The notes beneath the pieces are model-generated. The model worked only from the letters and a program-made list of their open reading frames with translations, made no database searches and was not told the DNA's origin. From Nocardioides oceani (GTDB lineage: Bacteria; Actinomycetota; Actinomycetes; Propionibacteriales; Nocardioidaceae), in contig NZ_JAUHJQ010000001.1 of assembly GCF_030412965.1 (NCBI RefSeq), positions 124,001 to 188,000 of the forward strand: 64,000 nt of DNA, read 5' to 3'. Positions 8,507 through 17,534 of the stretch are shown here, one piece after another; within the stretch, counting starts at the first letter, position 1, and the number at the start of each line of letters is the position of its first letter. The position numbers and the translations under genes were made by a program.

Positions 8507-9916
8507 TCACTCCTCGGCGGAGTCGTCCGAGGGCGAGGCGTCGTCGGACGGGGAGGTCGACTCGGTCGGCTCCTCGAAGTCGGGGTCGAGGACCCGCTGG
8601 GAGTCCAGGTCGATCTGCTCGGTGACCGCCTCGAGGTCCAGCTCGGGGGCGGAGGTGACCAGCGATCGGATGTCGTCGCGGACGGCGGCCTCGAGCTCGT
8701 CCCAGCTGTCGAGCAGGGGCGGCACGCGCAGCGCGCGGATGGAGTCGGTGAAGACCGAGGAGTGCACGGGCAGCCGGCCGGGCTGCACGAAGTCCTCGGA
8801 GTAGGCGACCTCGAGGTTGGCCGGCACCAGGTAGCCGGCGCGCACGACGCGCGTGACCGATTCCGTCGAGGTGGCGTGCACGAGGAAGTCGGCGCCCTCG
8901 GCGGTGCTGGCGGCTGCCTTCGACAGGCACAGGCCGGTGATGTCGCCGACGGTCGCGTAGGAGCCCAGCGACGGGATCGGCATGACGTCGAACTCCAGGC
9001 CCTGCACCTGGCGCAGGACCGGCACCAGCGAGCGGTCGCCGGTCATCATCGCGAGCCGGCCGCGCTCGAACCAGGTCTGCGGGGTGGCTCGCTGCAGCTG
9101 CTGGTCGGTCAGCGTCAGCTGGGGGTTGCGCAGCAGCTCGAGGGTGCGGGTCAGCGCCTCCCGGCTGCCGTCGCTGGAGAACGACGTCGACGTCGGCTCG
9201 GTCTCGTCGTCGAACACCGAGCCGCCGCCGCTCTCCACGAACGGCGCCAGGCCGGCCATGGTCGGCTCGACGTGCACGCCGCGGGTCCGCTTGCGCGGCC
9301 GGGTCGAGAAGTCGGCGGCCGCGACGAACTCCTCGAACGTCCACCGCGTGTCGTCCTCGTCGGAGGGCGCCGGCAGCTCGCGGTTGCGCATCCGCTCGAA
9401 GTCGACGAGCTCGGTGTTGTAGAAGACCACCGTCGGGGAGATGCCGTACGGCATGCACTGCAGCCGCGTGTCCGCGGAGAACGCGCGCAACGCGTCGCGG
9501 GAGTAGTTGTCGCCGAACTCCGTGCCGCGCTCGTCGAGCAGCTCGTCGACCGGCTGGGTCAGCCCCTCGTCGACCAGCCACTTCAGGTCCCGGCGCGAGG
9601 TGAGGAAGACGTCGGGCACCTTGCCGCCGGCCTGCAGCGCGTCGGCGAGGTCCTCGCGGTCGTTCCACGACCGCAGCTCGACCTGGCTGTCCTGGGACCG
9701 CGCGTTGTAGGTGTCGACCATCGCCTGGTACGCCGACACCTCCTCGTCGTTGCCCCAGACGCCGAACAGCAGGCGCACGGGCGGGGCGGCTCGGGTGGGG
9801 TCGGGCGCGGGCGGGTCGCCGTCCTCGGTGCAGCCGGTGAGGCCGAGCCCCAGCGCCAGGACCACCAGCGCGGCGAGTCCCCTCCGGCTGCTCCGTCGTC
9901 CCCGTCGCAGCCGCAC
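8507..9916 (-). CDS. ABC-transporter-type extracellular solute-binding lipoprotein (family 1)
   Basis: 469 residues. Arg-rich start, hydrophobic segment and LTGC lipobox near residue 30, then a family 1 solute-binding protein (sugar-type): VRLLFGVWGNDEEVSAYQAM, DVFLTSRRDLKWLVDEGL, YGISPTVVFYNTELV. The C-terminus is Ser/Asp/Glu-rich. GTG at 9914-9916 is preceded by GAGGAGG. Unusually, no permease or ATPase genes are adjacent, so it is either an orphan binding protein sharing a transporter encoded elsewhere or a receptor-like component. The substrate cannot be told; oligosaccharides are the family default. Confidence 0.82.
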   Translation of the reverse strand: MRLRRGRRSSRRGLAALVVLALGLGLTGCTEDGDPPAPDPTRAAPPVRLLFGVWGNDEEVSAYQAMVDTYNARSQDSQVELRSWNDREDLADALQAGGKVPDVFLTSRRDLKWLVDEGLTQPVDELLDERGTEFGDNYSRDALRAFSADTRLQCMPYGISPTVVFYNTELVDFERMRNRELPAPSDEDDTRWTFEEFVAAADFSTRPRKRTRGVHVEPTMAGLAPFVESGGGSVFDDETEPTSTSFSSDGSREALTRTLELLRNPQLTLTDQQLQRATPQTWFERGRLAMMTGDRSLVPVLRQVQGLEFDVMPIPSLGSYATVGDITGLCLSKAAASTAEGADFLVHATSTESVTRVVRAGYLVPANLEVAYSEDFVQPGRLPVHSSVFTDSIRALRVPPLLDSWDELEAAVRDDIRSLVTSAPELDLEAVTEQIDLDSQRVLDPDFEEPTESTSPSDDASPSDDSAEE

Positions 9917-10017
9917 GGCACCCTCCTCGTTCCCGGCCGCCGCAGCGCGGCCCACGTCACAGCACGCACCCCGGTCCCTCGGGGCGCGCCGTCACCTTAC
10001 CGACCGCCCTCGCTGCC

Positions 10018-10023
10018 TACGAT
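10018..10023 (+). promoter_or_regulatory. possible -10 element of the following lipoprotein gene
   Basis: TACGAT followed by only 5 nt and GTG at 10029. This matches the leaderless pattern seen elsewhere, with slightly short spacing. Confidence 0.4.
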
Positions 10024-10028
10024 GCAGC

Positions 10029-10862
10029 GTGTCCCGCCTTCCCCGAGCACTCCGCGCCGTACGCCGTCGTCCGCTCCTGGCCCCCGCGGCCCTCGCGCTG
10101 GTCCTGACCGTCTCCGCGTGCGGCGGCGACCCGGACGCCGCTCCGGCGCCGGCGACGAGCCCGTCGACCAGCACGCCGACCGCGGGCGCGACGCCCGGCC
10201 CGACCACCAGCCCGGCGACGAGCGCGACCCCCGGCACCGACCCGACCACGACGCCGAGCACGAAGCCCGGCGGCGGGAAGGGCCGCCCGAACCGCACGCT
10301 CGCGCCGCTGCCGGCCCAGCCGCTCCACGCCCGGGCGGCCGGCGACCACCTGCTCGACGCGAGCCGGATGCCCGCGCTCTCCGAGGACCGGCCGTGGGCC
10401 GAGGTCGCCGACGGCCGGGGCGGGGCGCCGGTCGGCGCCTGCCAGGAGGCGTCGCTGTTCGACATCGGCGCCCTGCGCACCACCGGTCGCCGCTTCGCGA
10501 CCGCCGACGGCTCGACGACCGCGACCCAGGTGGTCGGCCGGTTCCCGGACGCGAAGTCCGCCTGGCGGGCCACCGAGGTGCTGCTCGCCTGGCGCGCCGA
10601 CTGCGCCGAGCGGCTCGACCACGCCCGGACCGCGGTCGGCGAGGTTCGTGACGTACCCGTCCGCACGGGCACCGGCGCGGCCTACCCCGCGTCGTGGGGC
10701 CCGCGCTCCGCCACCGGTGGCCGGGCCACCGGCCTCGGCATCCTCCGCACCGGCAGCTGGGTCAGCGTCGTCGAGATCGCCACCGACGAGGGCGGCTGGC
10801 CTCGCGGCTGGGACCCGGCCCGCCAGGCCGTGCGGCGGATCGCGAAGACGTTCCCCGGCTGA
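10029..10862 (+). CDS. putative lipoprotein, possibly PknH-sensor-like
   Basis: 277 residues. Signal peptide with lipobox VSAC near residue 30, then a Pro/Thr/Ser-rich low-complexity linker of about 60 residues, then a compact C-terminal domain (about 110-277) with two Cys (GACQEASL, ADCAERL) that could form a disulfide. The pattern of this domain resembles extracellular sensor domains such as that of PknH, but this is a weak visual match. I chose the GTG at 10029 because it sits just before the signal peptide and 5 nt after a -10-like hexamer. Its 3' end overlaps the convergent PemK-like gene by 101 nt. Confidence 0.7.
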   Translation: MSRLPRALRAVRRRPLLAPAALALVLTVSACGGDPDAAPAPATSPSTSTPTAGATPGPTTSPATSATPGTDPTTTPSTKPGGGKGRPNRTLAPLPAQPLHARAAGDHLLDASRMPALSEDRPWAEVADGRGGAPVGACQEASLFDIGALRTTGRRFATADGSTTATQVVGRFPDAKSAWRATEVLLAWRADCAERLDHARTAVGEVRDVPVRTGTGAAYPASWGPRSATGGRATGLGILRTGSWVSVVEIATDEGGWPRGWDPARQAVRRIAKTFPG

Positions 10863-11295
10863 CCTCGCCGGCCGCCTCCAGGAAGGGCGTCGCGGCCGCC
10901 ACGACCGCGTCGAACGTACGCCGGTCCAGCGCGGCCCCCTCCCGGCGCACGGCCGTGGGGTCGAGCTCGAGCAACCGGTCGAGCCGGACCTCGCTGGGCC
11001 GTCCCTGCCGGTCCCAGCCGCCGGTGCCCACGTCCATCCAGTGCCGGCCCCACCGGGCCTCGTCGGTCGCGTCGCGGTCGTGGTCCTTGCTCGTGAGCAT
11101 CAGCGCGAGCAGCCGCCCGTCGGGGCGGCGGGCCAGGACGAGCACCGGGCGGTCCTTGCCGCGGGAGGCGTCCTCCTCGAACGGCACCCACGCCCAGACG
11201 ACCTCGCCGGGGTCGGCACGACCGTCGGCGCGGGGCGCGTGGACGAAGCGCGGCCGCGCCAGCCGTCGAGCGGCCCGGCCGAGACTGACGAGCAC
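10762..11295 (-). CDS. PemK/MazF-family toxin-like protein, no antitoxin visible
   Basis: About 177 residues. The central part has PemK/MazF features: PGEVVWAWVPFEED, GKDRPVLVLARR, LLALMLTSKDHD, and then the actinobacterial ending RWMDVGTGGWDRQGR-like with SEVRLDRLLELDP. This subgroup is common in actinobacteria, often without a neighbouring antitoxin, and none is visible here. MazF-like proteins are sequence-specific endoribonucleases, but activity is not proven for this group. The start is uncertain: the GTG at 11293-11295 is a reasonable choice. The C-terminal 33 codons run antisense to the end of the convergent lipoprotein gene. Confidence 0.75.
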   Translation of the reverse strand: MLVSLGRAARRLARPRFVHAPRADGRADPGEVVWAWVPFEEDASRGKDRPVLVLARRPDGRLLALMLTSKDHDRDATDEARWGRHWMDVGTGGWDRQGRPSEVRLDRLLELDPTAVRREGAALDRRTFDAVVAAATPFLEAAGEVSRGTSSRSAARPGGPGPSREASRPRRWRSRRR

Positions 11296-11396
11296 GCCGG
11301 ACCGGGAGCGCCTCACGGCGCGTGGCCGCTCGTGGCGGCTGATTTTGGGACCCGGGGCTGCCGCGGTCCGACGTGCTCGATGTCCATTGTAACGAC

Positions 11397-11990
11397 CTAC
11401 TGGAGCCGGTGGGCCAGCTCGAGGTGACCCGCCGACTCGAGCTGCTCGGCCATGACGAGGACCCGGCGGACGGCGGCCTCGTCGCACTCGGGCAGGTGGG
11501 CGCGGCCGGTGGCGACGACTCGCGCGAAGGCGGCGGCGCGCAGCAGGACGTCGGCGAAGTCGCTGGTGGCGATCCCCCGCAGCACCTCGTCGACCATGGT
11601 CTTCAGCTGCTCGGGGCCGGGCGGGTCGGCGACGCCCGCGACGACGCGGGCGACCTGGGCGCGCACCCGGCCGGCGTCGTACTCCCGGGCGACGGCGACC
11701 GGCTCGGCGTGCACCCAGGAGCGCAGCAGGTAGAGCCGCCACAGGCACCCGGCGAGCGAGTCGGCCGGCGCGCCGGACCACACCTCGGCGATGGTCTCGA
11801 TGCCCTCGGTCTCGGCCAGCCGCAGCAGCCGCTCGGCCACCGCGGAGTCCCCGCTGGCACGGGCGCCGCGGACGAGCAGGACGGCCGCCCGGTCGGCGGC
11901 CTCGGTCACCAGGGCCGGGTCGACCCCGCCGACGATCTCGGCGAAGAAGCCCGCTCCGGGCGTCATCGGGCGGTGGTGCTCGCGGCTCAC
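11397..11990 (-). CDS. conserved hypothetical alpha-helical protein
   Basis: 197 residues, predicted almost wholly helical and soluble (AEIVGGVDPALVTEAADRAA, SLAGCLWRLYLLRSWVHAEP, VLRAAAFARVVATG). I do not recognise a named family; it looks like a small helical protein of the kind found next to helicase or housekeeping genes in actinobacteria. The GTG at 11988-11990 is preceded 7 nt upstream by TAGCCT and has no ribosome binding site, suggesting a leaderless message. It follows hrpA on the same strand with a 10-nt gap, so read-through from hrpA is also possible. Confidence 0.7.
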   Translation of the reverse strand: MSREHHRPMTPGAGFFAEIVGGVDPALVTEAADRAAVLLVRGARASGDSAVAERLLRLAETEGIETIAEVWSGAPADSLAGCLWRLYLLRSWVHAEPVAVAREYDAGRVRAQVARVVAGVADPPGPEQLKTMVDEVLRGIATSDFADVLLRAAAFARVVATGRAHLPECDEAAVRRVLVMAEQLESAGHLELAHRLQ

Positions 11991-11997
11991 CCGCGCA

Positions 11998-12003
11998 AGG
12001 CTA
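11998..12003 (-). promoter_or_regulatory. -10 element overlapping the hrpA stop codon
   Basis: TAGCCT on the minus strand, 7 nt before the GTG at 11990. The first three bases are also the TAG stop of hrpA, so a promoter seems embedded in the end of the upstream gene. Confidence 0.5.
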
Positions 12004-15000
12004 CGTGCGGGCCGGGGAGCCGCCGCTCGCCTGCGCGAGCACCTTGCGGATCCGCTGGTCGCTGACCGGCGCGGCGGTGCCGAGCTGCTGGGCCCACAGC
12101 GAGACGCGGTACTCCTCCAGCATCCAGCGCACCTGCCGCAGCGCCGCGCCCGGCGGCCGTCCCTCGGGCAGGGCCGCGGTCGCGTGCAGCCAGGCGTCCT
12201 GCAGGTCGGCGACCTGGTCCATCAGCCGGCGGTCGCGGTCGACGGCGGCGTACCCCTCGTCGAGGCGGGCGCGGCGCTGGAGCAGCGCCTGGAGGTAGCG
12301 CGGGTAGCCCCGCAGCTGCGCGACGCCGGCCTCGCCGACGAACCCGGGGTGCACGAGGCGGGCGAGCTGCGCCTTGAGGTCCGAGAGCGCCGGGAGCATC
12401 GTCATCTCCGCGCGGCCGCTGAGCGCCTTGTCGGCCTGGCGCCACAGGTCGAGCACCCGGATCACGTCGGTCACCACCGCGCGCACCCGGGCCTCCTGGT
12501 CCTCCGCGGCGACGGCGCGCAGGACGTCGTACGCCGCCTCGTCGCGCGCCGCGGGCCGCGCGTCGACGACGTCGAGCACGACCGCGCGCCGGCAGTCCTC
12601 GAGGAGCGCGGCGACCGAGGGGTACGGCGTGCCGGCGAGCGCGAGCTTCTCGGTGTTGCCCAGCGAGTCGAGCACCGCCTTGACCGGCGAAGGGGTCTGG
12701 AGCAGCAGCAGCCGGACGACGCCGAGCCGGTGCCGCGCCTCCTGCTCGTCGGCGGAGCCGAAGACCTGCAGCCCGACGCCGGTCCCCTCGTCGACGAGGG
12801 CGGGATAGGCCTTGACCTCGTGCCCGGCCCGCTTCTGGGTGAACGAGGGGTCGATGGCGCCGAAGACCCACGCGGTCTCGCCGGTGCGGGTCAGCCCGCT
12901 CTCGGTGGCCACCTCCTCCAGCGCCTGCCGGAAGCGCGGCCGCAGCGGCGCCTTGAGCGCCTCGAGGTCCTTGCCGCGGGCCTGCTCGCGGCCGGCGTCG
13001 TCGACCACGCGGTACGTCGGGCGCAGGTGCTCGGGGACCTTCGACCAGTCCCACGCCTCCCGCGGCACGAGCACGCCGCTCGTGGCGCGGCACCACCGTT
13101 CGAGGGCGTCGAGCAGCGGCTCCTCGCCGGGCGGGACGGCGGCGAGGAACTCCCGTGCCTTGTTGGGCGCGGGCACGAAGTTCACCCGGAGGTTCTTCGG
13201 GAGGCTGCGGATCAGCTCGGTGACCAGCTCCTCCCGCAGGCCGGGGACGTTCCAGGAGAAGTCCTCGGCGGCGACCCGGTTGAGCGTCGCGACGGGCACG
13301 TCGATGGTGAGCCCGTCCTCGGCGGTGCCGGGCTCGAAGTGGTAGCTGATCGGGAAGGTCAGCCCCTCGGCCTGCCACTCCTGGGGGTAGTCGGCCTCGC
13401 GGACCTCCTCCGCGGTGTCGTGGGTGAGCATCGCGGGGTCGAAGGTGAGCAGCTCGGGGCGCCGCTGCCGCTCGCCCTTCCACCACTGGTCGAAGTGCGC
13501 GCCGCTGACCACGTCGGCGCCGACGCGGGCGTCGTAGAAGTCGAACAGCGTCTCCTCGTCGACCACGATGTCGCGGCGTCGGGCGCGGTGCTCGAGCTCG
13601 GCCGCCTCCTCCAGCAGCCGGGCGTTCTCGGCCAGGAACCGGTGGCGCGTGTGCCACTCCCCCTGCACCAGCGCGTGCCGGATGAACAGCTCGCGAGCGA
13701 CGACGGGGTCGACCTTGCCGTAGGACACCAGCCGGTCGGCGACCAGCGGCACGCCGTAGAGCGTCGCGCGCTCGTAGGCCATGACCGCGGCGCGCTTCTT
13801 GCTCCAGTGCGGCTCGCTCCAGGTGCGCTTGACCAGGTCGCCGGCCAGCCGCTCGGCCCACTCGGGCTGGATGGCGGCGTTCTGCCGCGCCCAGAGCCGG
13901 CTGGTCTCGACGAGCTCGCCGGCCATGAGGTACGCCGGGTTCTTGCGCGCCACGACGCTGCCGGGGAAGACCGCGAACCGGGCGCCGCGGGCGCCGAGGT
14001 ACTCCCGCGGGCCCCGGCGGCGCTCGCCGGCCTTCTCCTTCTTGTCGCGCTCCTCGAGCACCCCGATGTGGGAGAGCAGCCCGGAGAGCAGCGCCTGGTG
14101 GATGCCGTCCGCGTCGGGGGTGTCCGCGGGGTGCCCCACCTGGATCCCCATCTCCTTGCAGACCTGCCGCAGCTGCGACTCGAAGTCCTGCCACTCGCGC
14201 ACCCGGAGGTAGTTGAGGTGCTCGCCGCGGCACATCCGCCGGAAGGCGCTGCTGCTGAGCTCGCGCTGCTGGGCCTTGAGGTAGCGCCACAGCTCCAGCC
14301 AGGTGAGGAAGTCGCTGCCCTCGACCTTGAACCGCGCGTGCAGCTGGTCGGCGCGCGCCTGCTCGGCGGGGTGGTCGGGGCCGGGGCGCTCGCGCGGGTC
14401 CTGGAGGGAGAGCGCGGCGGCGATGACGACGACCTCGCGCACGCAGCCGAGCCGGTCGGCCTCGAGCACCATCCGCGCCAGCCGCGGGTCGATCGGCAGC
14501 CGGGCCAGCCGGCGGCCCAGCTTGGTCAGCCGGTCCTCGCGGAGCGCGCCGAGCTCCTCGAGCAGCTGCACGCCGGCGGTGACGTTGCGCCGGTCGGGCG
14601 GCTCGACGAACGGGAACCGGCCGAGGTCGCCGAGGCCGAGGCTGGCCATCTGCAGGATGACGCTGGCCAGGTTGGTGCGCAGGATCTCGGGGTCGGTGAA
14701 CTCCGGCCGGCCCGCGAAGTCCTCCTCGGAGTAGAGCCGGATCGCGATGCCGGCGGCCACGCGGCCGCACCGGCCCGAGCGCTGGTTGGCCGAGGCCTGG
14801 CTGATCGGCTCGATCGGCAGCCGCTGCACCTTGGTGCGCAGCGAGTAGCGCGAGATCCGCGCGACGCCGGTGTCGACGACGTACCGGATCCCCGGAACGG
14901 TCAGCGAGGTCTCCGCGACGTTGGTGGCCAGCACGATCCGGCGGCCGGTGTGCGGGGCGAAGACCTTGTGCTGCTCGGCGGCCGAGAGCCGGCTGTAGAG

Positions 15001-15837
15001 CGGGACGACCTCGGTGCCGCCGCCGCGGGTGGAGGTGGTGAGGTCGGAGAGCGCGTCCGCGGTGTCGCGGATCTCCCGCTCGCCGGGCAGGAAGACCAGG
15101 ATGTCGCCCGGCCCCTCGGCCGACAGCTCGGTGACCGCCTCGACGATCGCCTCGGTCTGGTCGCGGACGATCGGCTCGCCCTCGTCGTCGTTCTCCGGCA
15201 GCTCCAGCAGCGGGCGGTAGCGCACCTCGACGGGGTAGGTGCGGCCGCTGACCTCGATGATTGGGGCGGGCTTCCCGTCCCGGTCGGCGAAGTGCTCGGC
15301 GAAGCGCTCCGGGTCGATGGTCGCGGAGGTGATGACCAGCTTCAGGTCGGGCCGCTTCGGCAGCAGCCGCCGGAGGTAGCCCAGCAGGAAGTCGATGTTG
15401 AGGCTGCGCTCGTGCGCCTCGTCGATGATGATCGTGTCGTACTTGCGCAGCATCCGGTCGCGCTGCAGCTCGGCGAGCAGGATGCCGTCGGTCATCAGCT
15501 TGACCCGGGTGGCCTTCGAGGTCCGGTCGGTGAAGCGCACCTGGTAGCCCACCGGGCTCTCGGGCCCGCCGAGGTCCGTGCCGAGCTCGCCGGCGATCCG
15601 CTCGGCCACCGACCGCGCCGCGATCCGACGTGGCTGGGTGTGGCCGATCAGCCCGCCGCCCTCGCCGCCCTCGCGGCCCCGGCCGCGGCCGAGCTCGAGG
15701 CAGATCTTGGGCAGCTGGGTCGTCTTGCCGGAGCCGGTCTCGCCGGCGACGATCACGACCTGGTGGTCCCGGATCGCCGCGGCGATGTCGTCGCGGCGCT
15801 GGGTGACCGGCAGCTCCGGCGGGTAGGTGATCTCCAC
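12001..15837 (-). CDS. hrpA: ATP-dependent RNA helicase HrpA (DEAH family)
   Basis: 1278 residues, the usual size for HrpA (about 1300). Motif I is GETGSGKTTQLP near residues 32-43, motif II is IIIDEAHERSLN, motif III is SATID, and motif VI is QRSGRCGRV. These are followed by helicase-associated and OB-fold regions and a large C-terminal DUF3418 region ending in RKVLAQASGG. HrpA proteins unwind RNA, help fimbrial mRNA processing in E. coli and rescue stalled ribosomes; the role here is inferred from the family. The GTG at 15835-15837 with GGGGCGG upstream fits the family N-terminus (ITYPPELPVTQRR). Confidence 0.95.
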   Translation of the reverse strand: MEITYPPELPVTQRRDDIAAAIRDHQVVIVAGETGSGKTTQLPKICLELGRGRGREGGEGGGLIGHTQPRRIAARSVAERIAGELGTDLGGPESPVGYQVRFTDRTSKATRVKLMTDGILLAELQRDRMLRKYDTIIIDEAHERSLNIDFLLGYLRRLLPKRPDLKLVITSATIDPERFAEHFADRDGKPAPIIEVSGRTYPVEVRYRPLLELPENDDEGEPIVRDQTEAIVEAVTELSAEGPGDILVFLPGEREIRDTADALSDLTTSTRGGGTEVVPLYSRLSAAEQHKVFAPHTGRRIVLATNVAETSLTVPGIRYVVDTGVARISRYSLRTKVQRLPIEPISQASANQRSGRCGRVAAGIAIRLYSEEDFAGRPEFTDPEILRTNLASVILQMASLGLGDLGRFPFVEPPDRRNVTAGVQLLEELGALREDRLTKLGRRLARLPIDPRLARMVLEADRLGCVREVVVIAAALSLQDPRERPGPDHPAEQARADQLHARFKVEGSDFLTWLELWRYLKAQQRELSSSAFRRMCRGEHLNYLRVREWQDFESQLRQVCKEMGIQVGHPADTPDADGIHQALLSGLLSHIGVLEERDKKEKAGERRRGPREYLGARGARFAVFPGSVVARKNPAYLMAGELVETSRLWARQNAAIQPEWAERLAGDLVKRTWSEPHWSKKRAAVMAYERATLYGVPLVADRLVSYGKVDPVVARELFIRHALVQGEWHTRHRFLAENARLLEEAAELEHRARRRDIVVDEETLFDFYDARVGADVVSGAHFDQWWKGERQRRPELLTFDPAMLTHDTAEEVREADYPQEWQAEGLTFPISYHFEPGTAEDGLTIDVPVATLNRVAAEDFSWNVPGLREELVTELIRSLPKNLRVNFVPAPNKAREFLAAVPPGEEPLLDALERWCRATSGVLVPREAWDWSKVPEHLRPTYRVVDDAGREQARGKDLEALKAPLRPRFRQALEEVATESGLTRTGETAWVFGAIDPSFTQKRAGHEVKAYPALVDEGTGVGLQVFGSADEQEARHRLGVVRLLLLQTPSPVKAVLDSLGNTEKLALAGTPYPSVAALLEDCRRAVVLDVVDARPAARDEAAYDVLRAVAAEDQEARVRAVVTDVIRVLDLWRQADKALSGRAEMTMLPALSDLKAQLARLVHPGFVGEAGVAQLRGYPRYLQALLQRRARLDEGYAAVDRDRRLMDQVADLQDAWLHATAALPEGRPPGAALRQVRWMLEEYRVSLWAQQLGTAAPVSDQRIRKVLAQASGGSPART

Positions 15838-15922
15838 AACCGCCCCATCATCCCAGCCCCCTGGTCGCGGTCGCACCCGAGATCCGCGGCGGCCCGCCGA
15901 CCAGGTGGGACGACCGGTTGCA

Positions 15923-15936
15923 TAGAACACGTTCTA
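15923..15936. promoter_or_regulatory. KstR-like operator palindrome
   Basis: The sequence is TAGAACACGTTCTA: two perfect 6-base arms around a 2-base centre. It matches the published KstR consensus TnnAACnnGTTnnA of mycobacteria and rhodococci. It lies in the spacer between divergent hrpA and the steroid-dehydrogenase-like gene, 17 bases before that gene's GTG, where a bound repressor would block transcription. Confidence 0.65.
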
Positions 15937-15953
15937 CCCGCCACGATCGCCCG

Positions 15954-17483
15954 GTGATCGGCACCGGTGAGGACCTGCGGGAGTACGACGTCGTGGTCGT
16001 CGGTTCGGGCGGGGGCGCGCTCACCGGGGCGGTCCTGGCGGCCCGGGCCGGCCTCGAGACGCTGGTGGTCGAGAGGACCGGCTTCCTCGGCGGCACCTCG
16101 GCGTACTCCGGCGGCGCCTGCTGGCTGCCCGGTTCGGCCGTCCAGCAGCGGGCGGGCCTCCCCGACAGCACCGACGGTGCCCGCGAGTACCTCCGCGCGA
16201 TCCTCGAGGAGCCCGACGAGGCGCGGCTGGAGGCGTTCCTGGCGCATGCACCGGAGCTGGTGGCCGACCTCGAGGCCGAGGACCTGATGGCCTTCGAGTG
16301 GCTGCCGTTCGCCGAGTACTACGACGCCCCGGGCCGGGTCCCGATGGGCCGCTCCATCCAACCGGTGAAGGTGCGCCGCGACGACCTGCCCGAGGAGGTC
16401 GCGGCCTGGGTCCGGCCGCCCGTCGAGCTCGACCGCGCCGGGCAGCCCGGGCGCCGCACGCTCACCGGCGGGCAGGCGCTGGTGGCCCGGCTGGCGGCGA
16501 TGTTCGTGGAGTACGGCGGCACGGTCAGCCTCGACCTGCCCGTCACCGGCCTCCTGCGCGACGACGACGGACGCGTCACCGGCGCGGTCGGGATGAGCCC
16601 CGAGGGGCCCATCCAGCTCCGCGCCCGGCGCGGCGTGCTGCTCGGCGCCGGCGGCTTCGAGGGCAGCGACGCGCTGCGCGCCGAGCACGGCGTGCCCGGC
16701 GCCGCCGCCTGGACGATGGCGCCACGCGACACCAACACCGGCGAGCCGATCACCGCGGCCGTGGCGCTCGGCGCCGCCACCGACTTCACGGCCGGCGGGT
16801 GGTTCTGCCCCGGCCTCGAGCAGCCCGACGGCGGCGGGTCGTTCACGCTCGGCTTCCGCAGCGGGCTGATGGTCGACCAGGCCGGGCGACGCTACGGCAA
16901 CGAGTGCCTGCCCTACGACCGCTTCGGCCGGCTGATGGCCGAGCGGCCCGAGCGGGTGCCGTCCTGGTTCGTCTTCGACTCCCGCGAGGACGGCCGGTTC
17001 CCCGGCATCGCGATGCCCGAGGGCGACCCGGCCGAGCACCTCGCCGCCGGGACCTGGGTCCGCGCCGACACCCTCGAGGGCCTGGCCGAGGCGACCGGGC
17101 TGCCCGCGGACGCGCTCCGGGCGAGCGTCGAGCGCTACAACGCCGCGTGCGCGAGCGGCGTCGACGAGGACTTCGGCCGCGGCGAGGACGAGTACGACAC
17201 GTTCTTCGCCGGCGGCGAGGGGCCGAACAAGGCGCTCACGCCCTGCGACCGCCCGCCGTACCTCGCCGCCCGCTTCGTCCTCTCCGACCTCGGCACCAAG
17301 GGCGGGCTCGTCACCGACGCCGCGGCCCGGGTGCTGCACGAGGACGGGTCGCCGATGCCGGGCCTGTACGCCGTCGGCAACACCGCCGCGTCGCTGTTCG
17401 GCAGCGTCTACCCCGGCCCGGGCGCGCCGCTCGGCTCGGCGATGGTGTTCGCGTCGCTGGCCGTGCGGGACATGCTGGCCTGA
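15954..17483 (+). CDS. FAD-dependent 3-ketosteroid-delta1-dehydrogenase-like oxidoreductase
   Basis: 509 residues of the fumarate reductase/succinate dehydrogenase flavoprotein family. The FAD-binding N-terminus is VVVGSGGGALTGAVLAA, then GFLGGTSAYSGG (KstD-like), and the C-terminus has SVYPGPGAPLGSAMVFA, the conserved FAD-contact region of 3-ketosteroid dehydrogenases. KstD enzymes introduce the C1-C2 double bond in ring A of 3-oxosteroids. A KstR-type operator lies directly upstream, supporting a steroid role. The GTG at 15954 is the first in-frame start after the operator. The exact substrate (3-ketosteroid, 3-keto-4-ene, or another cyclic ketone) is not determined, since KstD paralogues are numerous. 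Confidence 0.82.
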   Translation: MIGTGEDLREYDVVVVGSGGGALTGAVLAARAGLETLVVERTGFLGGTSAYSGGACWLPGSAVQQRAGLPDSTDGAREYLRAILEEPDEARLEAFLAHAPELVADLEAEDLMAFEWLPFAEYYDAPGRVPMGRSIQPVKVRRDDLPEEVAAWVRPPVELDRAGQPGRRTLTGGQALVARLAAMFVEYGGTVSLDLPVTGLLRDDDGRVTGAVGMSPEGPIQLRARRGVLLGAGGFEGSDALRAEHGVPGAAAWTMAPRDTNTGEPITAAVALGAATDFTAGGWFCPGLEQPDGGGSFTLGFRSGLMVDQAGRRYGNECLPYDRFGRLMAERPERVPSWFVFDSREDGRFPGIAMPEGDPAEHLAAGTWVRADTLEGLAEATGLPADALRASVERYNAACASGVDEDFGRGEDEYDTFFAGGEGPNKALTPCDRPPYLAARFVLSDLGTKGGLVTDAAARVLHEDGSPMPGLYAVGNTAASLFGSVYPGPGAPLGSAMVFASLAVRDMLA

Positions 17484-17534
17484 CGACGGGCCTGGGACCG
17501 GGCTGGGGACCGGGCTGGAGAAGGGGCTGGCCGC

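Noticed and set aside
11791..15957. Open frame of 1388 codons on the plus strand opposite hrpA
   Set aside because: It is antisense to the HrpA helicase and reads as Arg/Ala/Leu/Gly-rich low-complexity protein, the usual shadow of a GC-rich gene. No family motif.
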